From positions 1-15,231 of the forward strand of contig JAZQMQ010000015.1 of NCBI GenBank assembly GCA_045543555.1: DNA of 15,231 bases. The letters run 5' to 3'. Both the position numbers and the translations under genes were made by a program. Below are positions 1-5,601 of the stretch, piece by piece. The notes beneath the pieces were generated by a model. That model had not been told where the DNA came from and ran no database searches. It saw nothing but the letters and a program-made list of their open reading frames with translations. How positions within the stretch are numbered: the first letter of the stretch is position 1; every line of letters begins with the position of its first letter. Origin of the DNA: Colimorpha_A sp045543555 (GTDB taxonomy: Bacteria > Bacillota > Clostridia > Oscillospirales > CAG-272).

Positions 1-35
1 GGCTCTCAGAACGACATGGCTACGATCCGACTTAG

Positions 36-470
36 GATGAAGTAAGAGTCGTCGGCGAGGCACTCGGACTTCCCCACGCAATGGTTTACCGTCAGCCCTT
101 CCCCGGCCCCGGACTCGGCGTACGCTGTCTCGGCGCGATCACCCGCGACCGTCTCCACGCTCTCCGCGAGGCAGACGCGATCCTTCGCGAGGAGTTCGAC
201 GTCTGCGGACTCGCCGAGAAGGTATGGCAGTATTTCGTTATCATACCCGATGTCAAGTCGGTCGGTGTCAAGGACGACAGCCGCTATGAAGGCTGGCCCG
301 CGATCATCCGCGCCGTAAACACCAAGGACGCAATGACCGCCACCGTCGAGGAGATCCCCTACGCAGTGCTTCATAAGATCGTCGCCCGCATCACAAGCGA
401 GGTCGAAGGCATCAACCGCGTGCTCTACGACCTCACACCCAAGCCCACCGGAACGATCGAGTGGGAGTAA
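36..470 (+). CDS. guaA: GMP synthase (glutamine-hydrolysing), C-terminal fragment
   Basis: GuaA makes GMP from XMP, ATP and glutamine in the cytosol, the last step of guanine nucleotide synthesis. Only the C-terminal part is here: the end of the ATP-pyrophosphatase domain and the dimerisation domain. Seen directly: DEVRVVGEALGLPHAMVYR, then the family hallmark QPFPGPGLGVRCLG, the XMP-loop region DVKSVGVKDDSRYEGWPAIIRAV, and the family C-terminus TGTIEWE followed by TAA. The readable frame starts at 36; just before it is an in-frame TAG (33-35). The preceding bases still resemble the expected GGLPEDM...K text but with several small gaps, so the upstream part is either badly sequenced or damaged. 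The gene is much more GC-rich than the DNA that follows. Identity is certain; the state of the 5' side is not. The final codons are a known integration site for mobile elements. Confidence 0.93.
   Translation, partial: DEVRVVGEALGLPHAMVYRQPFPGPGLGVRCLGAITRDRLHALREADAILREEFDVCGLAEKVWQYFVIIPDVKSVGVKDDSRYEGWPAIIRAVNTKDAMTATVEEIPYAVLHKIVARITSEVEGINRVLYDLTPKPTGTIEWE
453..470 (+). repeat. Direct repeat copy 1, guaA end (att-like)
   Basis: ACGATCGAGTGGGAGTAA encodes T-I-E-W-E-stop of guaA. It recurs at 1147-1164 with two differences out of 18. This is the core region used by guaA-specific integrative elements such as Tn5801, whose reported short target repeat is GAGTGGGAATA (from memory). It is the likely left attachment site or its remnant. 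Confidence 0.6.
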
Positions 471-471
471 T

Positions 472-500
472 AAAATAATAATTAGAACATATTATTTTTT
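472..500 (+). terminator. Possible weak AT-only hairpin after guaA
   Basis: AAAATAATA (472-480) can pair with TATTATTTT (490-498) around a 9-nt loop and runs into T's. All pairs are A-T, so the stem is weak. It may be a leaky guaA terminator; a far better one lies at 1192-1225 beyond the insert. Confidence 0.25.
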
Positions 501-538
501 AACGAATGTATATAAAGAATATATAAAATGGAGGTTTT

Positions 539-1090
539 ATGCTTTTTTTCAACCGTAAATCTTCAACTCACAAACATTATAACTGTTTTACTGATAATCC
601 TGATGTATTGCGTATAGCAAGAGTACTATCCAAGAGTGCAATTGAGTATTTACAAAGTACCCTTAAGTTTCGCACTTCAACCAATAATCTTGAAATTAAT
701 TTGCGTATTAATATTCAAGACACAAGTTACGAGAATTACAGATGTTTCCAGTTCAACAGGTACACACCAAATACCTTCTTGGAAATCAGTAATGGAATGT
801 TTACACATTGTCGTTATTCATTCAGCGGATCTTTTGGAATGGAATCTATTCGCAACTATCAGTGGAATGATTTTATGGATGCACTCTATGCTCAGTTTAA
901 GACTTTATTTGATACTGAATTTGTCAAAACATTTTCACATCAAAACTGTAGTGTAAATATATTTAGATCAAATTATACAAAAGAAGACTTAGACTCCAAC
1001 GATAACATAATACGCTTCACTTATCCTGCTATTGAAATAACTTTTAAAAAAAATATGGTAGTTGAAAAACCGATGTTAAAGAAGTGGTAA
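539..1090 (+). CDS. Hypothetical protein, 183 aa, in guaA insert
   Basis: I do not recognise this protein. The start at 539 has a good Shine-Dalgarno, GGAGG at 530-534 with a 4-nt spacer. The product is soluble-looking: no signal peptide and no membrane segment. It is rich in Asn, Phe, Tyr and Ser, with a basic C-terminus (FKKNMVVEKPMLKKW). It has several Cys and His residues, but they do not form a clear zinc-binding pattern. Nothing resembles a recombinase, nuclease, toxin-antitoxin pair or restriction enzyme. Base composition is strongly AT-rich compared with guaA just upstream, which suggests horizontal gain and fits its place between two guaA ends. It stands alone, followed by the guaA tail relic. 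Coding status is supported by length, the ribosome site and lack of a competing frame; function is unknown. Confidence 0.65.
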   Translation: MLFFNRKSSTHKHYNCFTDNPDVLRIARVLSKSAIEYLQSTLKFRTSTNNLEINLRINIQDTSYENYRCFQFNRYTPNTFLEISNGMFTHCRYSFSGSFGMESIRNYQWNDFMDALYAQFKTLFDTEFVKTFSHQNCSVNIFRSNYTKEDLDSNDNIIRFTYPAIEITFKKNMVVEKPMLKKW

Positions 1091-1127
1091 TTATGTATGT
1101 ACGCTTCCTTATTATACCCTTGATCCC

Positions 1128-1164
1128 CTAACTCCAAACCTACCGCACGATCGAATGGGAATAA
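1128..1164 (+). pseudogene. Decayed second copy of the guaA 3' end
   Basis: Aligned to 432-470, this stretch matches the last 13 guaA codons (L-T-P-K-P-T-G-T-I-E-W-E-stop). Six codons differ only at the third base (CTC/CTA, ACA/ACT, CCC/CCA, CCC/CCT, GAG/GAA twice), five are identical, and the AAG and GGA codons have each lost one base. Weaker resemblance may reach back to about 1121. The silent pattern means both ends evolved as functional guaA tails before this one was cut off from its gene. It is followed by a strong terminator, as expected for an original gene end. The alignment was done by eye. Confidence 0.75.
1147..1164 (+). repeat. Direct repeat copy 2, guaA relic end (att-like)
   Basis: ACGATCGAATGGGAATAA matches 453-470 at 16 of 18 positions and ends in the same stop codon. 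It is the likely right attachment site remnant of the insertion after guaA. Confidence 0.6.
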
Positions 1165-1191
1165 AAAAATAAAATCCATCGACCTAAAAGC

Positions 1192-1229
1192 ACCCGAAAA
1201 CCTTGAAAATAAACGGTTTTCGGGTACTT
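1192..1229 (+). terminator. Rho-independent terminator (original guaA terminator?)
   Basis: Perfect 11-bp stem, ACCCGAAAACC (1192-1202) with GGTTTTCGGGT (1215-1225), 12-nt loop, then ACTTTTATT. It lies 28 bases after the stop of the guaA relic. It was probably the native guaA terminator before the insertion, and now ends transcripts from guaA and the 183-aa gene. Confidence 0.8.
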
Positions 1230-1347
1230 TTATTAATCAAACGTTTTGTTCGGTTTTTTCCTAAACACATCACAATAATACTACTGTAAGCATCATCGTT
1301 ATTCTTTTTGACAATTTAAATAAGTGTAAAAACGAAGGAGAAATAAA

Positions 1348-3192
1348 ATGAAATTTCTGTCATTGTACAAACGCATAAGTTACTGGTTTGATCGTATGAT
1401 GTCAAAAGGAACGATAGCCATGTCACTGTTACTGCTGGCGGTTACAGCAACCATCGTCAGTTCAATCGGAATAATTGCTTACTTTATTTCCGACGATGGG
1501 GGTATTCTTTACCAGATGTGGGTCAGCTTGATGTACACATTAGATCCGGGTAATCTTGCAGAAGTACCTACAGATAATGTATTTTATCTTACACTTATGT
1601 TTCTTGCCACACTTTGTGGTTTATTTTTAACCAGTATTTTGATCGGTATTATCTCAACCGGAGTTGAAGGTAAACTAAGTAATCTTCGCAAAGGTACTTC
1701 TATCGTTCAAGAGAACGACCATACCGTCATCATTGGCTTTGATAATAACATTTACTCAATCCTACGGGAATTGATCGAAGCTAATTCCAACGTAAAGAAA
1801 GCATGTATAGTAATTCTGGGAAACGAATCTAAAGATATAATGGAAGAAGCTATAGCATCGCACATTCCCAATACCAAAACCACGCGCATCATTTGCCGCA
1901 GCGGAAACCTGCATGAATTTTATGCGTTGGAACGGTGTTCTGTAGAAACAAGCAAGTCAGTTATAGTCAACGTTTACGATGATTTGGAAACGGTTAAGAT
2001 ACTGCTCGCTCTTTCCACCTATATCAAAACAAAGGTGTTAAGAACTCCTGATATTCAATTTATTGCATCCTTGCAGGACAATCAATATCTGGAAGCAGCT
2101 AATATCGCAGGAGAAGGAAGAGCCGCAATCATTTTTGTAAAGGATGCTATCGCACGAATCATATCCAACACTTGTCGTCAGCACGGACTCTCCCAGGTCT
2201 TGACAGAATTATTCAACTTCAGCGGCGACGAACTATATTTCGAAAGAGTCCCCGAACTTGAAGGCAAAACTTTTAAAGAAGCTATACTAAGCTTTTCCAA
2301 TGCAATAGCAATTGGAATTTACGACGATCACTGTGATGTAAAATTAAATCCTCCGATGGATACCGTAATCAAAAAAAATGATCAAATCGTTCTGTTAGAG
2401 TTTGATGACAGAGCATTTGATTATCATCCGGCAAAAGTAGTTTCCTCAACCTATATCCGCAACAACGAAAAGATACCCGCTGTTGCAAGTAATACTCTGC
2501 TTGTTTTGGGAAGCAATGAAAAATTACCAACAATTTTGGCAGAATACTCTAAATATGTAAGTCCGGGAACAAAGGTAGTCATTGTCGATAACGACTTGGA
2601 TGAAAACTCTATTGGTACTTATGAAAACTTGGAAGTTTCTATTTGTGTCGAACCGATTTCACGCAAATTGCTTTGTAAATTTCTCAATGAACAAACAAAT
2701 AATATTTTGCTTTTAAATGATGATAGCCAAGACTCCGAAGCGTCTGATTCCCAGACTTTGCTTCGACTCATACTGTTGCGCGATATCGCAGATGAATCCA
2801 AACTGCAGCTCTCTATTACTACAGAAATGCGAAGCGTTGACAATCAACGACTTGCTTCCCAAGCAAGGGTCGATGACTTTGTAATCGGATCAAATTTTGC
2901 CAGCTTGATGATGGCACAAATTTCCGAAAATCCAAAAATGCTGCCGCTGATTGATGACTTGCTTGACGAAAGCGGATCGGAATTGTATATGAAGCCTATT
3001 ACCGATTATGTAATTACCGGTGTTCCGGTAGATTCATATACTTTATCGGAAAGCGCAGCCAGAAAGGGAGAAATATTTATTGGGTACAGACAAATTGGTT
3101 CAAGAAAGAACAATGTAATAATAAATCCACCCAAAAATAAAACTATCGTCTTTGGCGAACAAGATTTAATTGTAGTTATTGCAGAAAATTGA
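1348..3192 (+). CDS. CASTOR/POLLUX-like ion channel with RCK-type domains
   Basis: A 614-aa membrane protein of the CASTOR/POLLUX/SYM8 ion-channel family; plant members conduct cations at the nuclear envelope, bacterial ones are little studied. Seen: first membrane segment about residues 23-47, pore loop about 56-71 with LDPGNLA (65-71) where plant channels carry AD(A/S)GNHA, second membrane segment about 80-103, then the family signature GVEGKLSNLRKG (105-116) leading into a cytosolic Rossmann-like RCK domain that starts HTVIIGFD (125-132). A second RCK-like half begins near residue 380 (LLVLGSNEKLPTILAEY). Length is about right for a bacterial member. GAAGGAG at 1334-1340 supports the start. 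It is monocistronic; I see no clear promoter. The gene is AT-rich relative to guaA. Family confidence is high; ion specificity and ligand are unknown. Confidence 0.85.
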   Translation: MKFLSLYKRISYWFDRMMSKGTIAMSLLLLAVTATIVSSIGIIAYFISDDGGILYQMWVSLMYTLDPGNLAEVPTDNVFYLTLMFLATLCGLFLTSILIGIISTGVEGKLSNLRKGTSIVQENDHTVIIGFDNNIYSILRELIEANSNVKKACIVILGNESKDIMEEAIASHIPNTKTTRIICRSGNLHEFYALERCSVETSKSVIVNVYDDLETVKILLALSTYIKTKVLRTPDIQFIASLQDNQYLEAANIAGEGRAAIIFVKDAIARIISNTCRQHGLSQVLTELFNFSGDELYFERVPELEGKTFKEAILSFSNAIAIGIYDDHCDVKLNPPMDTVIKKNDQIVLLEFDDRAFDYHPAKVVSSTYIRNNEKIPAVASNTLLVLGSNEKLPTILAEYSKYVSPGTKVVIVDNDLDENSIGTYENLEVSICVEPISRKLLCKFLNEQTNNILLLNDDSQDSEASDSQTLLRLILLRDIADESKLQLSITTEMRSVDNQRLASQARVDDFVIGSNFASLMMAQISENPKMLPLIDDLLDESGSELYMKPITDYVITGVPVDSYTLSESAARKGEIFIGYRQIGSRKNNVIINPPKNKTIVFGEQDLIVVIAEN

Positions 3193-3408
3193 AAATTTAC
3201 ATGGCTTGTTGCCTACTTTTAGAAAACAACTCAAATTATAGAATCTATAGAAAAATTCAAAAAGAAGCAGTACCTAGTGATCCGTGTCCACAGAGAAAAA
3301 TGAAGTCACACGAAAGTAATCTCACGTAAATCAGCCCCCAAATACGACAAAAAGTAACTAAAAAAGGACTCTTAAGCTAACGGAAATGATCACAATAATA
3401 TACTTGCA
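3193..3408. other. Non-coding stretch after the channel gene
   Basis: The gap from the channel stop to the next gene is about 370 bases. This first part is AT-rich and holds no convincing gene, RNA fold or repeat. The rest holds a terminator (3409-3440), promoter P1 (3457-3481) and the sigma-gene leader with its palindrome (3531-3544). ATCACAATAATA occurs both here (near 3390) and before the channel gene (near 1270); I take this as chance in AT-rich DNA. Confidence 0.5.
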
Positions 3409-3440
3409 AAAAGTTGCCGCGGATGCGGCAACTTTTGTTT
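3409..3440 (+). terminator. Rho-independent terminator before sigma module 1
   Basis: Perfect 12-bp stem AAAAGTTGCCGC (3409-3420) and GCGGCAACTTTT (3425-3436), GGAT loop, then GTTTTAT. It lies over 200 bases past the channel stop and insulates the first ECF unit. Confidence 0.8.
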
Positions 3441-3456
3441 TATGCTGGCTTTTTTT

Positions 3457-3481
3457 CAAAAATATGCTATAATATAAAAAA
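3457..3481 (+). promoter_or_regulatory. Promoter P1 of ECF sigma module 1
   Basis: CAAAAATATGCTATAAT followed by ATAAAAAA: a vegetative extended -10 (TGCTATAAT, hexamer 3468-3473) without a good -35. The same box of about 24 nt recurs before sigma module 2 (4885-4909) and before the 93-aa gene (7099-7122). The leader to the start codon is about 90 nt. Confidence 0.7.
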
Positions 3482-3530
3482 GTTTTCCTTAATGAGTGGT
3501 GCAAGTGTCATATTTTTCGTTTATTAGGGT

Positions 3531-3544
3531 GAAAGGCCTTCAAA
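3531..3544 (+). promoter_or_regulatory. Palindromic leader motif, copy 1
   Basis: GAAAGGCCTTCAAA lies in the untranslated leader, starting 36 nt before the ATG at 3567 and just ahead of the ribosome site. A close match, GAAGGGCCTTTCAAA, starts 37 nt before the second sigma gene. The AGGCCT core is self-complementary, so it could be an operator or a small RNA hairpin. Function is inferred from conservation and spacing only. Confidence 0.45.
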
Positions 3545-3566
3545 CCACTTGAAAGGAGTGTGAAAA

Positions 3567-4124
3567 ATGGAAGATAAGCAGATAGTCGAATTGTATTGGG
3601 CGCGCTCCGAAGCTGCTATATCGGAGACCGAAAAGAAATACGGGCGGTATTGCCATTATATCGCGTATCAAATTCTTTTGAGCGACGAGGACGCAAAGGA
3701 AGTTGTCAACGACACGTATCTGAAATTGTGGAATACGATTCCTCCGCATCGTCCCGATCCGCTCAAACCATACGTCGGCACACTCTGCCGTCAGCTTGCG
3801 CTTGACACTTACAAAGCGCAAAACGCGCAAAAACGGGGAGGGCAAGTGGCTCTTGTACTTGACGAATTATCCGACTGCATTCCTGATACCGACAGCGGTG
3901 AGGATATCGGCGAGAGTGTTGCGCTTTCCGATGTGCTGACCCACTTTATCCGTTCTTTGCCGGAGAAGACGCGGAAGATTTTCGTCCGTCGATATTTCTA
4001 TATGAGTTCCGTTGCAGAGATCGCAAAAGATTTTTCAATGAAAGAAAGCAAGGTAACTATGCATCTACTCCGCACCCGAAAGAAACTGGAGCAATTTTTG
4101 AAAAAGGAGGGTTTTGACCTATGA
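3567..4124 (+). CDS. ECF-type RNA polymerase sigma factor 1
   Basis: A 185-aa sigma-70 family protein of the extracytoplasmic function class, which directs RNA polymerase to a small set of promoters when released from its anti-sigma factor. Region 2 is visible at about 25-65 (YGRYCHYIAYQILLSDEDAK, then VVNDTYLKLWNTIPPHRP), an acidic linker at about 95-120, and region 4 at about 131-180 (LPEKTRKIFVRRYF, then VAEIAKDFSMKESKVTMHLLRTRKKL, a helix-turn-helix). The ribosome site is AAAGGAG at 3551-3557. The stop overlaps the next ATG by ATGA, so the two genes are translationally coupled. It is a paralogue of the sigma gene at 5005, about 40% identical by eye in the N-terminal half. Target promoters are unknown. 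Confidence 0.9.
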   Translation: MEDKQIVELYWARSEAAISETEKKYGRYCHYIAYQILLSDEDAKEVVNDTYLKLWNTIPPHRPDPLKPYVGTLCRQLALDTYKAQNAQKRGGQVALVLDELSDCIPDTDSGEDIGESVALSDVLTHFIRSLPEKTRKIFVRRYFYMSSVAEIAKDFSMKESKVTMHLLRTRKKLEQFLKKEGFDL

Positions 4125-4822
4125 CAAATACGAATTTACTGCAAGCTATGGGGCACATAGACCCTAAACTGATCGCAGATGCGTCACCCGACGCCGTCAT
4201 AAAAAAGTCCGCAAACAAAAGTTGGGTAAAATGGACATCACTTGCGGCAGCCTTCTGCTTGATAGCCGCCGTTGGAATAGTCGGATTTCTTAAAAAGGAC
4301 GTCACCGACAATCCGGGTATAGATACTGTCGGCTTACTGGAAAACGATACTTCAGATAACGATTCACATATGTTTGTGGCGTGGGAGATAGTCTGCCTCG
4401 TGGGAGACGTATACAATGGAAAAAATGCCGCTATCACGCACAAAGGCTTTGATGAAACATCCATTACTCTTTATATTGAAAAGACGGACAACGATCCGAT
4501 CCGGCTTTTATTCCGAGGCTTCAATGACGGAGAAATGCAAGCGGTATTCAGCGTTGATGAGGACTTGATCTTCACCGTAAACGGCGAAAGCGCTCCGGGT
4601 ATCCCGACCGAACCCGGCAAATATGAGGTAAAGATCGATTACAGCGCATTTATATCAAAATGCGATAAGACCGACACATTTTTGCACTATTATGACAGCT
4701 CGACTCACGTTTGGTTCACTTTGGACGGAGAGGGCATCAAGGTGGCAGGAATTGAGGACATCTCTGATTGGGAAACAAGTCCTTTTGATAGCCCCGATGA
4801 TTCTTCGCCTTGGCGATACTGA
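4121..4822 (+). CDS. Membrane anti-sigma factor-like protein 1
   Basis: A 233-aa single-pass protein encoded directly after, and overlapping, ECF sigma 1; by position and build it is the cognate anti-sigma factor. The N-terminal cytosolic tail carries GHIDPKLIADA (11-21), matching the 'HLDSELVEKY' motif of the second anti-sigma here and a motif common in Clostridia anti-sigma proteins. One membrane segment lies at about 37-57 (VKWTSLAAAFCLIAAVGIVG). The outer domain (about 85-225) looks beta-rich: ITLYIEKTDNDPIRLLFRGF, VFSVDEDLIFTVNG, GKYEVKIDYSAFI, HVWFTLDGEG. There is no HxxxCxxC zinc motif, so it is not a ZAS-type anti-sigma. A ribosome site, AAGGAGG at 4104-4110, lies inside the sigma gene. 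What the outer domain senses is unknown. Confidence 0.75.
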   Translation: MTNTNLLQAMGHIDPKLIADASPDAVIKKSANKSWVKWTSLAAAFCLIAAVGIVGFLKKDVTDNPGIDTVGLLENDTSDNDSHMFVAWEIVCLVGDVYNGKNAAITHKGFDETSITLYIEKTDNDPIRLLFRGFNDGEMQAVFSVDEDLIFTVNGESAPGIPTEPGKYEVKIDYSAFISKCDKTDTFLHYYDSSTHVWFTLDGEGIKVAGIEDISDWETSPFDSPDDSSPWRY

Positions 4823-4830
4823 TCATACTT

Positions 4831-4862
4831 TGGGTGCCGCATCACGCGGCACCCATATTTTT
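4831..4862 (+). terminator. Rho-independent terminator after sigma module 1
   Basis: Perfect 10-bp stem TGGGTGCCGC (4831-4840) and GCGGCACCCA (4846-4855), ATCAC loop, then TATTTTTAT. It starts 8 bases past the stop and separates the two sigma modules. Confidence 0.85.
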
Positions 4863-4884
4863 ATATCAGTTCACACATTTTCCG

Positions 4885-4909
4885 CAAAAATATGTTATAA
4901 TATAAAAAA
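4885..4909 (+). promoter_or_regulatory. Promoter P2 of ECF sigma module 2
   Basis: CAAAAATATGTTATAAT followed by ATAAAAAA; extended -10 TGTTATAAT, hexamer at 4896-4901. It differs from P1 (3457-3481) by one base over about 24 nt. No good -35 at the usual distance. Confidence 0.7.
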
Positions 4910-4967
4910 TCCAAAAAACTTTCAAAAATCATTACACACTTTCAAAATTTTTGGTACTACTATTTAT

Positions 4968-4982
4968 GAAGGGCCTTTCAAA
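4968..4982 (+). promoter_or_regulatory. Palindromic leader motif, copy 2
   Basis: GAAGGGCCTTTCAAA starts 37 nt before the ATG at 5005, mirroring GAAAGGCCTTCAAA 36 nt before the first sigma gene. Its conservation as leader sequence argues against starting translation at the upstream ATG at 4951. Confidence 0.45.
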
Positions 4983-4991
4983 AACGCGAGG

Positions 4992-4998
4992 AAGGAGG
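4992..4998 (+). promoter_or_regulatory. Ribosome binding site fixing the sigma 2 start
   Basis: AAGGAGG with a 6-nt spacer to ATG 5005. The in-frame ATGs at 4951 and 5041 have no comparable site, so 5005 is the best start, giving 198 aa. Confidence 0.75.
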
Positions 4999-5004
4999 CG
5001 AGCT

Positions 5005-5601
5005 ATGGAACTTCAAAACAAACAGACGGTGAGAATACCGATGGACGATGACAAGATCGTTGAGCTGTATTGGAAACGCGATGAAAAAGCGATTGAGGAA
5101 ACCGACTTCAAATACAAGAAGTATTTGTTTTCTATTGCCTACAATATCGTTCACGATAGACTTGACTGCGAGGAATGCTTGAATGATACATATCTTGGTG
5201 CGTGGAATGCGATGCCGCCATCAAGGCCAAATGTGCTTAAAGCATTTCTTACGACTATCACAAGAAGAATTGCAATCAAACGCTATCACAACAATTTGCG
5301 ACAGAACTTAATACCTTCCGAAATGACGGTATCCTTGTCCGAGCTCGAAGATTTCGTAGCCGGTGATGAGGATCTCGGTACTGATTTCGATGCAGAGAGC
5401 CTGGGACGCGTCATCAGCGACTTTGTTCGCTCGCTTTCCGAGCGCAGACAATTCATATTTATGAGTCGGTACTACGTAGCCGATCCCATTGATACAATTG
5501 CAAGTGACTTGAGCCTGAGCCGTTCAATGATAAACAAGGAGCTTGCCGCCATCAGAAGTGCCTTGAAAGAAAAACTTGAAAGTGAGGGTTATTTAATATG
5601 A
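5005..5601 (+). CDS. ECF-type RNA polymerase sigma factor 2
   Basis: A 198-aa ECF sigma factor. A short N-terminal extension (MELQNKQTVRIP) precedes MDDDKIVELYWKRDEKAIEET, which lines up with the start of sigma 1. Region 2 covers about 33-70 (YLFSIAYNIVHDRLDCEECLNDTYLGAWNAMPPSRP) and region 4 about 145-195 (LSERRQFIFMSRYYVADPIDTIASDLSLSRSMINKELAAIRSALKEKL). Key family positions such as NDTYL..WN and PP.RP match sigma 1. It has its own promoter P2 and leader, and its stop overlaps the downstream anti-sigma start by ATGA. The module repeats the layout of module 1, which suggests an old tandem duplication followed by divergence. Regulon unknown. Confidence 0.9.
   Translation: MELQNKQTVRIPMDDDKIVELYWKRDEKAIEETDFKYKKYLFSIAYNIVHDRLDCEECLNDTYLGAWNAMPPSRPNVLKAFLTTITRRIAIKRYHNNLRQNLIPSEMTVSLSELEDFVAGDEDLGTDFDAESLGRVISDFVRSLSERRQFIFMSRYYVADPIDTIASDLSLSRSMINKELAAIRSALKEKLESEGYLI

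Larger units (their letters stand above)
453..1164 (+). mobile_element. Candidate remnant of a guaA-targeting integrative element (~0.7 kb)
   Basis: The segment lies between an intact guaA 3' end and a decayed second guaA 3' end, both in the same orientation. It holds one AT-rich 183-aa gene, far poorer in GC than guaA. This matches the outcome of integration at the guaA 3' end: the incoming element restores the gene end and leaves the old one downstream. No integrase, excisionase or relaxase is present, so it is either a deleted remnant, a minimal cargo insert, or a gene gained by homologous recombination between strains. The imperfect repeats argue against a recent insertion. Confidence 0.45.

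Noticed and set aside
636..956. Alternative 106-codon plus-strand frame inside the 183-aa gene
   Set aside because: No ribosome site and fully contained in the longer frame, which has GGAGG at the right distance.
1308..1336. TTGACA at 1308-1313 as -35 of the channel gene promoter
   Set aside because: The expected -10 position at 17 bp reads AACGAA and overlaps the ribosome site region; no usable -10 found.
3193..3408. Possible small RNA or riboswitch after the channel gene
   Set aside because: No strong stem, no known aptamer pattern and no promoter or terminator pair delimiting an RNA was visible.
4378..4412. GTGGGAGA repeats in anti-sigma gene 1 as further guaA att sites
   Set aside because: They share only a few bases with the guaA core, are inside a coding frame and have no flanking homology.
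4951..5004. Longer N-terminus for ECF sigma 2 starting at 4951
   Set aside because: No ribosome site there, and the extension would encode the leader motif. ATG 5005 has AAGGAGG at a 6-nt spacing.
4692..5051. Plus-strand frame of 119 codons spanning the module 1 terminator and promoter P2
   Set aside because: It runs through a strong terminator hairpin, the repeated promoter box and the conserved leader motif, all non-coding signals.
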